Source: Chaetoderma sp. LZ-2023a
Taxonomy: Eukaryota; Mollusca; Caudofoveata; Chaetodermatida; Chaetodermatidae
Assembly (NCBI GenBank): GCA_034401795.1
Contig: CM067372.1
Location: 15,196,943 to 15,260,942, forward strand
Direction: 5' to 3'
DNA length: 64,000 nucleotides
Shown here: positions 63,036 through 64,000 of the stretch, one piece after another
Numbering within the stretch: the stretch's first letter is position 1
Layout: every line of letters begins with the position of its first letter
Translations under genes and position numbers: made by a program
Notes under the pieces: model-generated
The model's database searches: none
What the model was told of the DNA's origin: nothing
What the model saw: only the letters and a program-made list of their open reading frames with translations

Positions 63036-64000
63036 TGTTATGATGTGGGTGGGGATGCTCGCTGATGAGGAGGCTGGGTGTAATTACATGTTTTTATGTT
63101 GTGGGTGGTGATGGTCACTGATGAGGAGGGTGGGGGTAATTACATGTTGTTATGATGTGGGTGGTGATGCTCCATGATGAGGAGGCTGGACGTAATTACA
63201 TGCTTTTATGCTGTGGGTGGTGATGCTCGCTGATGAGGAGGCTGGGTGTAATTACATGTTGTTATGATGTTGGCGGTGATGGTCGCTGGTGAGGGGGCTG
63301 GGTGTAATTACATGTTGTTATGAGGTGGGTGGTGATGCTCGCTCATGATGAGACTGGGTGTAAGTACATGTTGTTACAATGTGGGTGGTGATGCTCGCTG
63401 ATGAGGAAGCTGGGTGTAATGACAAGTTGTTATGATGTGGGTGGTGATTCTCGCTGATGAGGAGGCTGGGTGTGGTTACAAATTCTTATGATGTGGGTGG
63501 AGATGGTCCCTGATGTGGAGGCTGAGTGTAATTACCTGTTGTTATGATGTGGGTGGTGATGGTCGCTGATGAGGAGGCTGGGTGTAATTACATGTTGTAA
63601 TGATCTGGGTGGTGATGCTCGCTGATGAGGAGGCTGGGTGTAATTACAATTTGTTGTGATGTGGGTGGAGATGGTCGCTGAAGAGGAGGCTGGGTGTAAT
63701 TACATGTTGTTATGATGTGGGTGGTGTTGCTCGCTGATGAGGGGGCTGGGTGTAATTACATGTTGTTATGATGTGGGTGGTGATGCTCGCTGATGAGGAA
63801 GCTGGGTGTAATGACAAGTTGTTATGATGTGGGTGGTGATTCTCGCTGATGAGGAGGCTGGGTGTAATTACATGTTTTATTATGAGGGTGGTGATGGTCG
63901 CTGATGAGGAGGCTGGTTGTATTTACATGTTGTTATGATGTGGGTGGTGATGGTCACTGAAGTGGAGGCTGGGTGTAATTACATGTTGTTATGCTGTGGG

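Larger units (their letters stand above)
3071..64000 (+). repeat. 56-bp satellite array, over 1,080 copies, open at right edge
   Basis: A 56-bp monomer repeats head to tail in one orientation for about 60.9 kb. Landmarks within a unit are ATGATGTGGGTGGTGAT (positions 1-17), a variable window (18-25; GCTCGCTG, GGTCGCTG, ACTCGCCG, GGTCACTG, TCTCGCTG, GCGCTCTG and others), ATGAGGAGGCTGGG (26-39), the palindrome TGTAATTACA (40-49) and TGTTGTT (50-56). Most units are exactly 56 bp; common indels give about 53-55 and 62 bp. The + strand is G/T-rich and C-poor. I saw no inverted unit, transposon insertion or unique spacer. Plus-strand frames are closed by TGATGAG. Minus-strand frames are locally open only because the repeat contains few stops in that direction. 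The family is not one I recognise by name. A centromeric, subtelomeric or heterochromatic location is possible but unproven. Confidence 0.97.

Noticed and set aside
3071..64000. CRISPR array
   Set aside because: The repetition is continuous 56-bp units without unique spacers, far beyond CRISPR scale, and in eukaryote-like flanking sequence with no cas genes.
3071..64000. Telomeric repeat or rDNA spacer
   Set aside because: No TTAGGG-type hexamer or other short telomere unit, and no rRNA sequence in or next to the array.
3071..64000. CENP-B box in the monomer
   Set aside because: I looked for TTCG followed by the required A and CGGG spacing. The TTCGTTTATGAGG variants do not fit, so there is no basis for a centromere call from this motif.
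3071..64000. Transposon-derived tandem array with recognisable ends
   Set aside because: I found no terminal inverted repeats, target-site duplications or transposase remnants at the left edge or within the array.

Overview
The window looks like eukaryotic, probably metazoan, nuclear DNA. About 3 kb of AT-rich, single-copy-looking sequence carries no recognisable gene. It abuts a satellite (long minisatellite) array that runs from about 3,030 to the right edge at 64,000 without a visible break. I cannot name the species. Nothing looks bacterial or viral: there are no dense ORFs, Shine-Dalgarno-led genes, tRNA or rRNA.

Left flank (1-3,026): no supported gene. It holds a three-copy repeat of about 75 bp (1,161-1,362), a diverged two-copy tandem duplication (about 1,440-1,795), two short dispersed look-alike segments, and a weak promoter-like cluster (a perfect TGACGTCA, a second TGACGTAA and a TATAAAT-like box). 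These are sequence matches only.

Array (about 3,027-64,000): a 56-bp monomer in about 1,080-1,090 direct head-to-tail copies, estimated from length divided by 56. In one phase it reads ATGATGTGGGTGGTGAT, then a variable 8-bp window (often GCTCGCTG), then ATGAGGAGGCTGGG, then the perfect palindrome TGTAATTACA, then TGTTGTT. My count for the consensus is about 39% G, 34% T, 18% A and 9% C on the + strand, so the array is one very long strand-asymmetric block. I saw no inverted monomer and no foreign insertion. 56 is not a multiple of 3 and one minus frame carries ATG-TAA, so the His/Pro/Thr/Ser-rich minus-strand ORFs are by-products of the repeat.

Above the monomer there is a clear hierarchy of nested duplications, mapped here by matching rare variant monomers. 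Left domain (about 3-11 kb): tandem duplications of 1,007 and 1,286 bp. Middle domain (about 11-30 kb): an X-Y-X'-Y' structure with a 5,652-bp basic period, stretched to 7,270 bp by about 1.6 kb of extra monomers, plus a tandem block of about 1,008 bp at 27.9-30 kb. Right domain (about 30-57 kb): 224-, 341-, 392-, 616-, 672-, 1,180- and 2,978-bp duplications, and a 5,894-bp unit repeated directly in tandem (44,019-49,912 and 49,913 to about 55,478). Far right (57-64 kb): a 1,063-bp tandem duplication and a 167-bp trimer duplication. The array leaves the window on the right, so its full length and other edge are unknown.

I found no protein-coding or RNA-based system. What deserves a second look is the satellite itself: its size, asymmetry, per-monomer palindrome, CpG-centred variable window and multi-scale duplication history.
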